Of a stretch of 7,563 nt of DNA, positions 1 through 6,678 are shown piece by piece. The notes under the pieces were generated by a model. It made no database searches, had not been told where the DNA came from, and saw only the letters and a program-made list of their open reading frames with translations. Position 1 is the stretch's first letter; each line of letters starts with the position of its first letter. A program made the translations under genes and the position numbers. The DNA comes from Syntrophomonas_B sp035447945 (GTDB lineage Bacteria > Bacillota > Syntrophomonadia > Syntrophomonadales > Syntrophomonadaceae): the NCBI GenBank assembly GCA_035447945.1, contig DAOTHZ010000091.1:1-7563 (forward strand). The letters run 5' to 3'.

Positions 1-382
1 TTTCTTCCTCCACCAGATCTATTTTATTGACCAGCAGGAATATCGGCACTCGAGTTGATTTCAATTGCTCGATAATGTACTGTTCGCCGCCGCCATAGGG
101 CCGGGTAACATCAGTCATATAATAGATCAAATCTACTTCGTCCAGGCTGCGGGTAGATACCTTGACCATGTACTCTCCCAGCAAATGCTTGGGTTTATGA
201 ATTCCAGGCGTATCCACGAAAATAATTTGACCTTCATCACAGGTATGAACTCCCTGGATTCTGGTCCGGGTCGTCTGTGGTTTATCGGAAACAATTGCAA
301 TTTTTTCGCCGATGATGGTATTCAGTAACGTTGACTTGCCCACATTGGGTCTGCCTACGATGCTTACAAAACCTGATTTCAC
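1..382 (-). CDS. era: GTPase Era, N-terminal part (runs off the left edge)
   Basis: Era is a Ras-like GTPase that binds the 3' end of 16S rRNA and helps assemble the 30S subunit. I translated the minus strand directly from a GTG codon at 380-382 and obtained 127 residues before the window ends. All expected G motifs are present: G1 GRPNVGKS at residues 10-17, the TTRTR segment of G2 at 37-41, G3 DTPG at 57-60 followed by the Era-typical IHKPKHLLGEYM, and G4 NKID at 119-122. The phrase RPYGGGEQ at 94-101 is also typical of Era. The C-terminal KH RNA-binding domain lies beyond the window. The GTG start is supported by AAAGGAGT eight nucleotides upstream, and no better ATG precedes the G1 loop. 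It follows cdd by 36 nt in the same direction with no terminator seen between them, so it probably shares the operon. The identity is very secure; only the end is missing. Confidence 0.97.
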   Translation of the reverse strand, partial: MKSGFVSIVGRPNVGKSTLLNTIIGEKIAIVSDKPQTTRTRIQGVHTCDEGQIIFVDTPGIHKPKHLLGEYMVKVSTRSLDEVDLIYYMTDVTRPYGGGEQYIIEQLKSTRVPIFLLVNKIDLVEEE

Positions 383-390
383 AGTTATTT

Positions 391-398
391 ACTCCTTT
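391..398 (-). promoter_or_regulatory. Ribosome binding site of era
   Basis: AAAGGAGT on the minus strand lies 8 nt before the GTG codon at 380-382. It supports the non-ATG start, which also places the G1 loop at the usual distance from the N-terminus. Confidence 0.85.
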
Positions 399-418
399 AT
401 TGCACAGATTCCCCTATT

Positions 419-802
419 TTAGGATAATAAAAAGATTTGGGGAAGCAGGTCTTTTAGTTCATATTCACGATATTCGCTGTTTTCGTTGCTGACAATAACC
501 CTGATTTGCGGCGAGAACTCAGCCAAAACCTGCAAGCAGGCACCGCAGGGATACACGTAGCCGCTGCCGCTGGCGCACACGGCGATCGCCGTAAAATTTC
601 GTTTTCCTTCGTAAACCGCTTTAAAAACCGCATTACGCTCTGCACATACGGTCAAACCATAGGATGAATTCTCGATATTGGCCCCGAGGTAAACCTGCCC
701 GTCCGCCGTCAACAAGGCAGCACCTACCTGGAAACGGGAATATGGAGCATAGGCGTTTTGCTGAGCCCGGCGGGCTTCACTGACTAACTTTGCTGCTTCC
801 AT
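419..802 (-). CDS. cdd: Cytidine deaminase
   Basis: Cytosolic zinc enzyme that deaminates cytidine and deoxycytidine to uridine and deoxyuridine in pyrimidine salvage. The 127-aa protein has the usual length of the homotetrameric bacterial family. The signature is complete: YAPYSRFQVGAAL at residues 18-30, the nucleoside-binding ANIENSSYG at 41-49 (N42, E44), the catalytic CAE at 53-55 (zinc ligand C53, proton-shuttle E55) and PCGAC at 85-89 (zinc ligands C86 and C89). The ATG start has GAGGAGAAG 3 nt upstream at its nearest base. The SD falls in the 18-nt gap after dgkA. Position between dgkA and era is conserved in many Firmicutes. Nothing in the protein looks damaged. Confidence 0.97.
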   Translation of the reverse strand: MEAAKLVSEARRAQQNAYAPYSRFQVGAALLTADGQVYLGANIENSSYGLTVCAERNAVFKAVYEGKRNFTAIAVCASGSGYVYPCGACLQVLAEFSPQIRVIVSNENSEYREYELKDLLPQIFLLS

Positions 803-820
803 CGTCTTCTCCTCGTTGTG

Positions 821-1174
821 TTACCATAAATACGGTCCAAAAATCAGCAAACCAATAATGACGGCACTGATCGCGGTCAGCAGAACGGCGCCGGCTGCCA
901 AATTCTTGGCCTGTTTGGCCAAGGGATGGTACTCCCGGGTCACCAGATCAACGGCCTTCTCAATGGCTGTATTGAGCGTTTCGGCAGCCAGTACCATAAA
1001 AATACTTATGGTTATCATAGCCCATTCCAGACGATTTATTCCCAACAACCAGCCGGTGATTACGGCCATGATCGTGGCCAGAAGATGGATCTTCATATTG
1101 CGCCCGCTGGCAACTGCTGCCAGGATCCCGCGGAGGGCATAGCCAAAGCTGTCCCGTAAAGTGCCTTTGCCCAT
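821..1174 (-). CDS. dgkA: Diacylglycerol kinase / undecaprenol kinase, DgkA family
   Basis: Small integral membrane kinase. Gram-positive members such as the B. subtilis protein mainly phosphorylate undecaprenol, feeding the lipid carrier of cell-wall synthesis; the E. coli member uses diacylglycerol. The 117-aa sequence shows an amphipathic basic N-terminus and three membrane segments at about residues 29-47, 52-70 and 96-115. The family motif is clear: ETLNTAIEKAVD at 65-76, containing the catalytic and metal-binding glutamates E65 and E72. Next comes HPLAKQAKNLAAGAV at 83-97. In the B. subtilis and E. coli proteins the residue after AK is aspartate; here it is N91 (codon AAT). The start is ATG with GGAGAGG 12 nt upstream, overlapping the ybeY end, and the two genes are 9 nt apart. 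The family is certain; the substrate is inferred. Confidence 0.95.
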   Translation of the reverse strand: MGKGTLRDSFGYALRGILAAVASGRNMKIHLLATIMAVITGWLLGINRLEWAMITISIFMVLAAETLNTAIEKAVDLVTREYHPLAKQAKNLAAGAVLLTAISAVIIGLLIFGPYLW

Positions 1175-1183
1175 CTATTGATT

Positions 1184-1654
1184 CTACCTCTCCAGCTTGG
1201 CTGCTTGCAATATCTTTTTCTCCAACTCCTGCATGACCTTGGCCTCGGTTTCATTTTCATGATCGTAGCCCAGCAGGTGCAAAAGCCCATGGGCTACCAG
1301 GAATCCCAATTCCCGTTCGAAGCTGTGCCCGTACTCCTTGCTCTGTTCCTGTGCCTTTTCCAAAGATATTACGATATCGCCCAGTACATTGACTTCATTG
1401 GTAAAAGTAAAGGCTGGTTCGCCCTCGCTTAATTCATTCATAGCGAAGGACAAAACATCGGTGGCGGAATTGACATGACGATAAACATAATTCAGGTCTT
1501 TTATATAACTATTATCTACCAGAAGGATGCTAAGCTCTGTATTTTTGGGTATACTGCCTAATTTGGCGATGGTTTTGACGACTTTCAGGATGACTTGCTG
1601 CACATCCCGATTATAATTGACCTTGTCCTGCTGGTTGATAATCATCGTGTCCAT
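1184..1654 (-). CDS. ybeY: Endoribonuclease YbeY (16S rRNA maturation)
   Basis: Single-strand-specific metallo-endoribonuclease involved in 16S rRNA 3'-end maturation and quality control of 70S ribosomes. The 156-aa length is normal for the family. The zinc site HGLLHLLGYDH at residues 122-132 gives the H-x3-H-x5-H triad (H122, H126, H132). The upstream conserved block YRHVNSATDVLSF at 58-70 and LGDIVIS at 91-97 are also present. The ATG start at 1654 is chosen over the internal M4 because AAGGAGGAGGG lies 7 nt before it. Only 2 nt separate it from the pgpH stop, so translation is probably coupled. PhoH, whose enteric homologue YbeZ partners YbeY, is encoded two genes upstream, and Era is encoded three genes downstream. 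Confidence 0.97.
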   Translation of the reverse strand: MDTMIINQQDKVNYNRDVQQVILKVVKTIAKLGSIPKNTELSILLVDNSYIKDLNYVYRHVNSATDVLSFAMNELSEGEPAFTFTNEVNVLGDIVISLEKAQEQSKEYGHSFERELGFLVAHGLLHLLGYDHENETEAKVMQELEKKILQAAKLER

Positions 1655-1656
1655 GG

Positions 1657-3813
1657 TTAAACCCTCCTCCTTGTCAATTCCTCGGCGATAATTTCAGGAT
1701 ACTCGACTCTTCTATGATATATCCCCTCCAGGACCCGGACAAACGTCGCTGCGATGATGTCCAAATCCCGAAAAGTAAGATCACATTCTTCCAGCTGTCC
1801 ATCATTCAGCTTGTCCCGAATAATCTTGCGCACCATGTCGCGAATCTTCTCACTGGTAGGCTCTGAAATGGAGCGAACAGCTGCTTCTGCAGCATCAGCC
1901 AGCATAACCAGGGCAACTTCTTTGCTCTGCGGTTTGGGTCCGATATAACGATAGTTATCTTCATTGATGTTATCCCCGCCATCCTCTTCCAGGGCTCGTC
2001 CATAAAAGTACTTGGTCAGGCTGGTACCGTGATGTCCGGCGATAAAGTCCATGATTGATTGGGGCAAATGCTGTTCCCGTCCCATCTCCAATCCTTCTTT
2101 GACATGGGAGGTGATGATCAGGGCACTCAACGCCGGCGCGATTTTGGCGTGCGGGTTGATGTTGCCCTGTTGGTTTTCTACAAAATATTCCGGCCTCCTG
2201 ATCTTGCCGATATCATGATAATAAGACCCAACCCTGACCAACAGCGCATTGGCCCCTACGGCTTCAGCAGCCGCTTCCGCCAGGTTTCCGACCATCAGAC
2301 TGTGATGATAGGTACCCGGCGCTTCCAGCAGCAAACGCTTGAGCAGATATTGATTGGGATTGGATAATTCCAGCAATCTGATCATACTGGTAATGGAAAA
2401 GGCCGATTCCAGATAAGGCAGGACGCCGATCATCAAAATCGCTGACAACAAACCGCTGGTCGTACCAATAATGACTGCCAGCACAGCCATATTCAGACCA
2501 AACTTGCCAGCCAGCAAAGACATGGTGATAATCGTAATGATGTTGGCAGCTGCCAGATAAAGCCCGGCTCGGGCCAGATCTGATGTCTGGCTGAGGTTGG
2601 ATACCCGGTACACTCCAATGGTTCCGCCAACTGCGGCGACAATCGTATAGGCCAATTGATTGCCGCCAAACATCATACCGATAAAGATTGCCATGACAAC
2701 CGTCATAAAATAGGCCAGTTTATTGTCGATCAGGATGGCAATGAGCATGGACCCTGCCGCAACCGGGGCCAGATAACCGGTCATGGCATTAATATTGGGC
2801 CGGTTGGGTATCTCTACAATGGTCACCAGGCGAGACAACAGGATGATTAGGACAAAAATCAAGCCCAACAACAGCATCAGCTTTTCATTATGATAAATCT
2901 TGCGATGATTCAGTTTGATGTACTCCAACCAGACGAAAAAGAACACCAGAATGAACAGGATCGTGCCGACGAGGGTGAGGGAATAGTTTTTGCTTCTCTG
3001 AATCCCCAGTTGCTCCAACACAGAGATTTGCTCGGCCGTAACTCTCTCGCCCTCACGAACAATGATCTCCCCCGCTTTGATGTTCTTCTGCACCGGTTTT
3101 ACCTGAGTGCGGGCTTCATTCATCGCCCTCTCTGTCGCTTCCTGATCATAAAGCATGTTGGGGCGCACGGTTTTAATCGCGATTAACCCCATAATATCTT
3201 GGGCTTCAGCCGCAAAACCCAACTGGTTGATCTGCAGGGCGATCTCCTTGTAGGCATCTTCCAGAGCTTCGTCAGTGATGGGCTTTCCCATGGCCCGTTC
3301 AATTACACTGAACGTAGTCTTCTCCATTTGTTCCAGATCATCCAAGGTCGCATTAAGCAAATACTGCGTTAGCTGCTTGTCATCCCGATTGAGCGGATGA
3401 TTGGGGTTTTCAGCCGCTTCGAGGATTTTCTGCAAGTCGTCCTTGCGGGTGGCTTTGCCGCTTTGCTGTACTTCCTTGAGGCTGGCATATATGGCAGTAA
3501 CTTCATCGCGCGAATTAACCAGTGCATAATTGTCCTCCTGATAAACCTTTTGTACGCGGGATGCCGCCTGCTGCCGCAGCTCTGCAGTTTGTTTTTCGTC
3601 GATCACCACAGCATTGATTTCGGATACGATATCATTCTTGGAGACTTCATCGATTCGCAAGCTGACTTGTTGCGGGGTAAGACTGCTGAAAAGGGTCATA
3701 AACACGACACTGAAAAAAAATGCCAGCGCCAACATTTTCCTAACGCTCTGGTTTTTCCATATGCCCGCCAGTTTATCCGCAAAAAAATATGTGAAAAGAT
3801 TGCTCAGCTTCAT
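1657..3813 (-). CDS. pgpH: Membrane HD-family cyclic-di-AMP phosphodiesterase PgpH (7TMR-HD)
   Basis: Hydrolyses c-di-AMP to pApA; the family is known from Listeria PgpH and B. subtilis YqfF. With the start proposed here the protein has 718 residues. Order of parts: a first membrane helix at about 26-46; a large charged extracytoplasmic 7TMR-HDED region at about 50-275; a group of seven or so hydrophobic helices at about 278-470; and a cytoplasmic HD domain from about 490. The HD residues are visible: YHHSLMVGNLAEAA from 502, YYHDIGK at 531-537 (H533, D534), a histidine at 570, GHHGT at 593-597 and LADAAEAAVR from 639. I chose the ATG at 3811-3813 because AAGGAG lies 6 nt upstream. A TTG at 3849 in the same frame would add 12 residues but has its only purine run 1 nt away. 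It sits 89 nt after phoH and 2 nt before ybeY. Confidence 0.95.
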   Translation of the reverse strand: MKLSNLFTYFFADKLAGIWKNQSVRKMLALAFFFSVVFMTLFSSLTPQQVSLRIDEVSKNDIVSEINAVVIDEKQTAELRQQAASRVQKVYQEDNYALVNSRDEVTAIYASLKEVQQSGKATRKDDLQKILEAAENPNHPLNRDDKQLTQYLLNATLDDLEQMEKTTFSVIERAMGKPITDEALEDAYKEIALQINQLGFAAEAQDIMGLIAIKTVRPNMLYDQEATERAMNEARTQVKPVQKNIKAGEIIVREGERVTAEQISVLEQLGIQRSKNYSLTLVGTILFILVFFFVWLEYIKLNHRKIYHNEKLMLLLGLIFVLIILLSRLVTIVEIPNRPNINAMTGYLAPVAAGSMLIAILIDNKLAYFMTVVMAIFIGMMFGGNQLAYTIVAAVGGTIGVYRVSNLSQTSDLARAGLYLAAANIITIITMSLLAGKFGLNMAVLAVIIGTTSGLLSAILMIGVLPYLESAFSITSMIRLLELSNPNQYLLKRLLLEAPGTYHHSLMVGNLAEAAAEAVGANALLVRVGSYYHDIGKIRRPEYFVENQQGNINPHAKIAPALSALIITSHVKEGLEMGREQHLPQSIMDFIAGHHGTSLTKYFYGRALEEDGGDNINEDNYRYIGPKPQSKEVALVMLADAAEAAVRSISEPTSEKIRDMVRKIIRDKLNDGQLEECDLTFRDLDIIAATFVRVLEGIYHRRVEYPEIIAEELTRRRV

Positions 3814-3819
3814 GCAACG

Positions 3820-3825
3820 CTCCTT
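3820..3825 (-). promoter_or_regulatory. Ribosome binding site that fixes the pgpH start
   Basis: AAGGAG lies 6 nt before the ATG at 3811-3813. It lies inside the longer version of the reading frame, so it argues for the shorter protein. The alternative ATG at 3826-3828 has GGGGAG only 2 nt away, which is too close. Confidence 0.75.
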
Positions 3826-3840
3826 CATTCTCCCCAGTTC

Positions 3841-3899
3841 ATGGATCAAGCCTCACCCGCAACGGTTCCCGTAAATGTTGGACCAGCATCTTGACCCAT
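3841..3899 (-). other. Long inverted repeat in the phoH-pgpH gap (possible RNA stem)
   Basis: On the minus strand ATGGGTCAAG (3890-3899) can pair over all 10 positions with CTTGATCCAT (3841-3850), with one G-U wobble, across a 39-nt loop. The loop itself holds a short ACGG-GAA-CCGT hairpin. The distal arm ends about 15 nt before the pgpH SD. No U-run follows, so it does not look like an intrinsic terminator. It could be an mRNA processing or stability element, or a coincidence. Confidence 0.4.
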
Positions 3900-3902
3900 C
3901 TT

Positions 3903-4865
3903 TTAGAAATGCTTTTCCAGCAATTCATAAGCATTAATGATTTTTTGCACCAAGGGATGACGCACCACATCTTCCTTGCCCAAATATTCAAAGGAAATGC
4001 CCTCGATGGAGCATAAGACTTTTTGAATTTCAATCAGTCCGGACTGCTCGTCCGCTGGCAAGTCAACCTGGGTTATATCGCCGGTGATAACCATTTTGGA
4101 GCCAAACCCCAAACGCGTTAAAAACATTTTCATTTGCTGTGGTGTCGTGTTTTGGGCTTCATCCAGAATGATAAAGGCATTGTTGAGGGTGCGGCCTCGC
4201 ATATAAGCCAACGGTGCCACTTCGATAATGTTTTTTTCCAAATAACGCTGGGTTACATCCACTCCCAGGATATCAAACAGACTGTCATAAAGGGGACGCA
4301 GATATGGATTGACTTTTTCGATCAGATCGCCGGGTAAAAAGCCAAGCTTTTCACCGGCTTCAACCGCCGGTCTGACCAGAATGATGCGTTCCACTTCCTT
4401 GTTGCGTAAAGCCCGCACCGCCATCACGACCGACAAATACGTCTTGCCAGTGCCGGCCGGACCAATTGAAAATACAATGTCATCTTTCAGAATGGCCTGG
4501 ATATACTTCTTTTGTCCGATGGTCCTGGCTTTAATTGCCTTGCCCCGGGCGGTACTCAAAATGGTGGCCGACACAATGTCCTGGTGGCGGGGCGCATCGC
4601 CTCTTTGTAAAAGGCTGTCCACATAAGTAATATCATTTATATTGAGGGCCTTTTCGTTTTCCAGGATATCAATCAAACCATGAATTAATTTTACCGTATG
4701 ATCGACTGCCTCTTCTTCTCCGCGAATGCTTAATTCCGACCCCCGGGCAACAATATCGGCACCGCTGATGGCCTGCAAATGTTTAAAATTGACATCACCG
4801 GTCCCGAAAAAGATCGCTGCCTGCTGGTTGTCCGTGATTTTAATTTTGGCTTCCTTGATTGACAA
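3903..4865 (-). CDS. phoH: PhoH family P-loop ATPase / putative RNA helicase
   Basis: Cytosolic P-loop ATPase related to the helicase core. The enteric homologue YbeZ works with YbeY in rRNA processing and RNA quality control; the exact substrate here is inferred. The 320-aa length is typical. An N-terminal KH-like part covers about residues 1-75. The PhoH domain carries Walker A GPAGTGKT at 135-142, RPAVEAGEKLGFLPGD at 165-180, Walker B IILDEAQN at 232-239 and a TGD sensor motif at 261-263, followed by DLPADEQSG and VRHPLVQKI near the C-terminus. The start codon is TTG at 4863-4865, supported by AGGAGG 9 nt upstream; the next in-frame ATG would remove most of the domain. An extended -10 promoter lies directly upstream, so it probably heads the phoH-to-era transcript. 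All motifs are intact. Confidence 0.96.
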   Translation of the reverse strand: MSIKEAKIKITDNQQAAIFFGTGDVNFKHLQAISGADIVARGSELSIRGEEEAVDHTVKLIHGLIDILENEKALNINDITYVDSLLQRGDAPRHQDIVSATILSTARGKAIKARTIGQKKYIQAILKDDIVFSIGPAGTGKTYLSVVMAVRALRNKEVERIILVRPAVEAGEKLGFLPGDLIEKVNPYLRPLYDSLFDILGVDVTQRYLEKNIIEVAPLAYMRGRTLNNAFIILDEAQNTTPQQMKMFLTRLGFGSKMVITGDITQVDLPADEQSGLIEIQKVLCSIEGISFEYLGKEDVVRHPLVQKIINAYELLEKHF

Positions 4866-4874
4866 GTAATAATT

Positions 4875-4880
4875 CCTCCT
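4875..4880 (-). promoter_or_regulatory. Ribosome binding site of phoH (TTG start)
   Basis: AGGAGG on the minus strand lies 9 nt before the TTG codon at 4863-4865. It is the only strong SD in the gap and supports the non-ATG start. Confidence 0.85.
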
Positions 4881-4905
4881 GCCAGCAAAACTTCATTTGG
4901 CTACA

Positions 4906-4935
4906 ATTATAGCATATGCACAAGCAACGTACTAA
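4906..4935 (-). promoter_or_regulatory. Candidate sigma-A promoter for phoH (extended -10)
   Basis: Minus strand: a perfect TATAAT at 4906-4911 preceded by TGC at 4912-4914, which makes the extended -10 form TGnTATAAT. The -35 region is weak (TTAGTA at 4930-4935, 18-nt spacer), as is common when an extended -10 is present. The predicted start near 4899 gives a leader of about 34 nt with the AGGAGG SD. The site fills the 73-nt gap after yqfD and would let the phoH-pgpH-ybeY-dgkA-cdd-era genes be expressed in vegetative cells independently of yqfCD. Confidence 0.7.
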
Positions 4936-4938
4936 CTC

Positions 4939-6144
4939 TTATTCAAGCGGCTGAACCCCGCCGATATCCTCTATGCTTTCGATGGCAACTTTGATTCGCA
5001 CTATGGCATCGCCGGGCGATGACAACACTTCGAGCCGGGTATCGCTGATCTCAACGCCAGGTTGAATTTTGCGGCGCAAATGGTTAATCCCTTTTTCCCG
5101 GGCAACCACAATCGCCTGGGCTTCAGTATAGGTCTTAACGTTCTTGTACTGCTCATGATACTGCTTTATATATATTCCCCACAAACCCGGCGGGGTATTT
5201 ACCGAAAAATGTTTCCCCTCCTGCTGGTACAGTCCGTTTTGAGAAATCTTCGCGTCTTTTACCCGGATTTCCTTCCAGGGCGTAATCAACTTTATTTCCC
5301 GCAACGTCTTGCCGCTCAACACTCTTTTTTCAATGCTCCTTGGGCATTCCCCATAGCCTTCGTACCAGGTGCGGGCCTTGACGATTCCCCGGGCTCTTAC
5401 CAAAGCAGGTTGCTTTGCAGGTTCATTATCCAGTAGTTCAGTCGGTTCAGGCTCCGGCGGATACACAATGCCGGATATGAGAATGTCTCCACGCCCTACA
5501 ATCTGACCGGTTTTGACGATCGCCTGGCCTTGCAGCAGCAAAACCTCTTCGATGACACCATCACGCTTTGCCACCAGGTGACAGGGACCCAAAAATTCTT
5601 CATCCGGCCATACCTTTTCCACTACCCGGATGTGTACCCGGGCTCCTTGAATTTCGCATTGGACATAGGTTAAACGAGGCAGCTCACGCAGGATGGCTTT
5701 TTCTGCTTCGCTGCAGCTGATTTGCCACTTGCCGCTGCCTTGATAAAGTCCATGGCGGGCAGCACTTTGCAGAATTTGGTGGGTGGAGACGACCTGATTG
5801 CCTTCAACATCCACAAACCAGACGAACAAAGACAACCCATATAAAATCAGTACAAACAAGGCAGCGCCTCCGAAAAACCCGATCCGTCTCTGTGCTTTGG
5901 TTTTAAAAAAGGGCCAACCCCGTCGGCTAACGATCTCCAGAGCAAAACCATTCTCTGCGGCAATTGCCTGAAAGGCCGGCAAGGCACTGTTTCTTATACA
6001 CATGCGCAAATTTTCGCCCTGCCATTTAACATCCCAAATATACACCCCTCGGCTAAGAGCCAGGTTGATCAGCTGTTCCGGGTTTTTTCCTTTAATACGC
6101 AAGGTAATGACGCCACCCAGATGATTAAAGAATCTGTTTATCAT
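4939..6144 (-). CDS. yqfD: Sporulation protein YqfD
   Basis: Member of the YqfD family, restricted to endospore formers. In B. subtilis the yqfC-yqfD genes belong to the mother-cell sigma-E regulon and the gene is needed for efficient sporulation; the biochemical role is not established. The 401-aa protein has a cytoplasmic N-terminal region of about 85 residues (VITLRIKGKNPEQLINLAL near the start), a single membrane helix at about 88-110 (GFFGGAALFVLILYGLSLFV), and a long, presumably extracytoplasmic part. That part begins VDVEGNQVVSTHQIL, followed by LPRLTYVQCEIQGARVHIRV; this resembles a POTRA-like fold, which is my inference. The GDILISGIV stretch around 219-226 is typical of the family. 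The ATG start has AAGGAGGG 4 nt upstream. The gap to yqfC is 14 nt, so the two are an operon. Confidence 0.93.
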   Translation of the reverse strand: MINRFFNHLGGVITLRIKGKNPEQLINLALSRGVYIWDVKWQGENLRMCIRNSALPAFQAIAAENGFALEIVSRRGWPFFKTKAQRRIGFFGGAALFVLILYGLSLFVWFVDVEGNQVVSTHQILQSAARHGLYQGSGKWQISCSEAEKAILRELPRLTYVQCEIQGARVHIRVVEKVWPDEEFLGPCHLVAKRDGVIEEVLLLQGQAIVKTGQIVGRGDILISGIVYPPEPEPTELLDNEPAKQPALVRARGIVKARTWYEGYGECPRSIEKRVLSGKTLREIKLITPWKEIRVKDAKISQNGLYQQEGKHFSVNTPPGLWGIYIKQYHEQYKNVKTYTEAQAIVVAREKGINHLRRKIQPGVEISDTRLEVLSSPGDAIVRIKVAIESIEDIGGVQPLE

Positions 6145-6158
6145 CCTGCCCTCCTTGA

Positions 6159-6437
6159 TCAGTCAACAAACCGGCAGGTGCTGATATCTCCTGCGATTTT
6201 TATTTCGTCCGGCAACAACGCCTTGATCTCCAAATGATCACCCAGTATTTCCAGAAACCCCCGGCTCAGATTGATACGCAGGCGTTGGTTGCTGTACTCG
6301 ATGATGCCGCGATGATTCTCCAAATAAAGTTCTCCTCGGCCAATCAGTGTAATTTTGGGGATATCCAGTACCAAATCCTTCGGTATCTCCAGTAAATCAG
6401 CCATCGCCCGGCTGATCATCTCTTTGCTTTTTTCCAA
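6159..6437 (-). CDS. yqfC: Sporulation protein YqfC (YabP/YqfC family)
   Basis: Small protein of 92 aa from the YabP/YqfC family of spore formers, made under sigma-E control in B. subtilis. Its molecular role is unknown. The family core is easy to see: LDIPKITLIGRGELYLENHR at residues 24-43, then GIIEYSNQRLRINLSRGFLEI and LPDEIKIAGDI, a beta-rich module repeated in YabP-like proteins. There is no signal peptide or membrane helix. The start is TTG at 6435-6437, supported by GGGGAGG 7 nt upstream; the next ATG (residue 7) has no SD at a good distance. It is followed after 14 nt by yqfD. A hairpin and a weak sigma-E-like promoter lie in the 241-nt region upstream. Identity is strong, function limited to what is known of the family. 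Confidence 0.93.
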   Translation of the reverse strand: MEKSKEMISRAMADLLEIPKDLVLDIPKITLIGRGELYLENHRGIIEYSNQRLRINLSRGFLEILGDHLEIKALLPDEIKIAGDISTCRFVD

Positions 6438-6444
6438 TTAAATG

Positions 6445-6451
6445 CCTCCCC
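6445..6451 (-). promoter_or_regulatory. Ribosome binding site of yqfC (TTG start)
   Basis: GGGGAGG lies 7 nt before the TTG codon at 6435-6437 and decides the start. A hairpin ends only 2 nt upstream of it. Confidence 0.8.
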
Positions 6452-6453
6452 GG

Positions 6454-6469
6454 ACAGGCTGAAGCCTGT
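6454..6469 (-). other. Small perfect hairpin next to the yqfC SD
   Basis: Minus strand ACAGGC-TTCA-GCCTGT: a 6-bp perfect stem with a 4-nt loop, ending 2 nt before the GGGGAGG SD of yqfC. No U-run follows, so it is not an intrinsic terminator. It could affect leader stability or ribosome access; this role is inferred from position only. Confidence 0.5.
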
Positions 6470-6529
6470 TGCTTTTCAATGCAAATATATGCCACGAGCC
6501 GTCTTTCCATGCTTTCTAAAATAAGGTCC

Positions 6530-6556
6530 AGTATGATTGCGCTTGGATCTTTATGA
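6530..6556 (-). promoter_or_regulatory. Weak sigma-E-like promoter candidate for yqfCD
   Basis: Minus strand TCATAAA (6550-6556) and CATACT (6530-6535) are 14 nt apart. They partly match the sporulation sigma-E boxes known from B. subtilis (ATA-centred -35, CATACA-type -10) and have the expected spacing. The leader would be about 85 nt. yqfCD is a sigma-E operon in B. subtilis, which raises the prior. The -10 matches only in its first five bases, so this remains a low-confidence call. Confidence 0.35.
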
Positions 6557-6585
6557 AATTTAGCTTCCGCTGATGTATGTAAATG

Positions 6586-6625
6586 AATCGAGCCCGCACC
6601 ACTTCATTATGGTACGGGCTCAATT
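6586..6625 (-). terminator. Terminator hairpin downstream of the PC4/YdbC-like gene
   Basis: Minus strand GAGCCCGTACC (6611-6621) pairs with GGTGCGGGCTC (6590-6600) around a 10-nt loop. All 11 positions pair, one as G-U. Outside the core a U-G and three A-U pairs extend the stem to about 15 bp. The plus-strand reading has C-A mismatches, so the structure fits minus-strand RNA better. The 3' side (GATTCATTTACAT) is only moderately U-rich, so it may be leaky. It sits 54-93 nt after the stop codon of the gene at 6679-6918. A smaller ACTGC/GCAGT hairpin (6646-6662) lies between. Confidence 0.65.
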
Positions 6626-6678
6626 TATAATATTGCTTTTTGCCAACTGCTGTGAAGGCAGTCACTTAGGTTCTTATT

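Noticed and set aside
65..328. Plus-strand frame of 87 codons at the left edge
   Set aside because: Antisense to the N-terminal GTPase domain of era, which has all its G motifs on the minus strand.
816..1142. Plus-strand frame of 108 codons
   Set aside because: Antisense to dgkA, whose motif, membrane helices and SD are clear. The hydrophobic look comes from the complementary membrane-helix codons.
3397..3894. Plus-strand frame of 165 codons
   Set aside because: It lies antisense to the well-supported pgpH gene and its upstream gap, and its translation shows no recognisable family.
3841..3899. Intrinsic terminator between phoH and pgpH
   Set aside because: The inverted repeat has a 39-nt loop and no U-run after the stem, so it was kept only as a possible RNA structure.
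5062..5436. Plus-strand frame of 124 codons
   Set aside because: Antisense shadow of yqfD; the opposite strand has clear family motifs and an SD.
6397..6603. Minus-strand frame of 68 open codons before and into yqfC, with an ATG at 6508-6510 (37 codons)
   Set aside because: It looks mildly protein-like, but there is no SD before the ATG, it overlaps the yqfC start in another frame, and an open stretch of this length is expected by chance somewhere in the window. I match it to no family.
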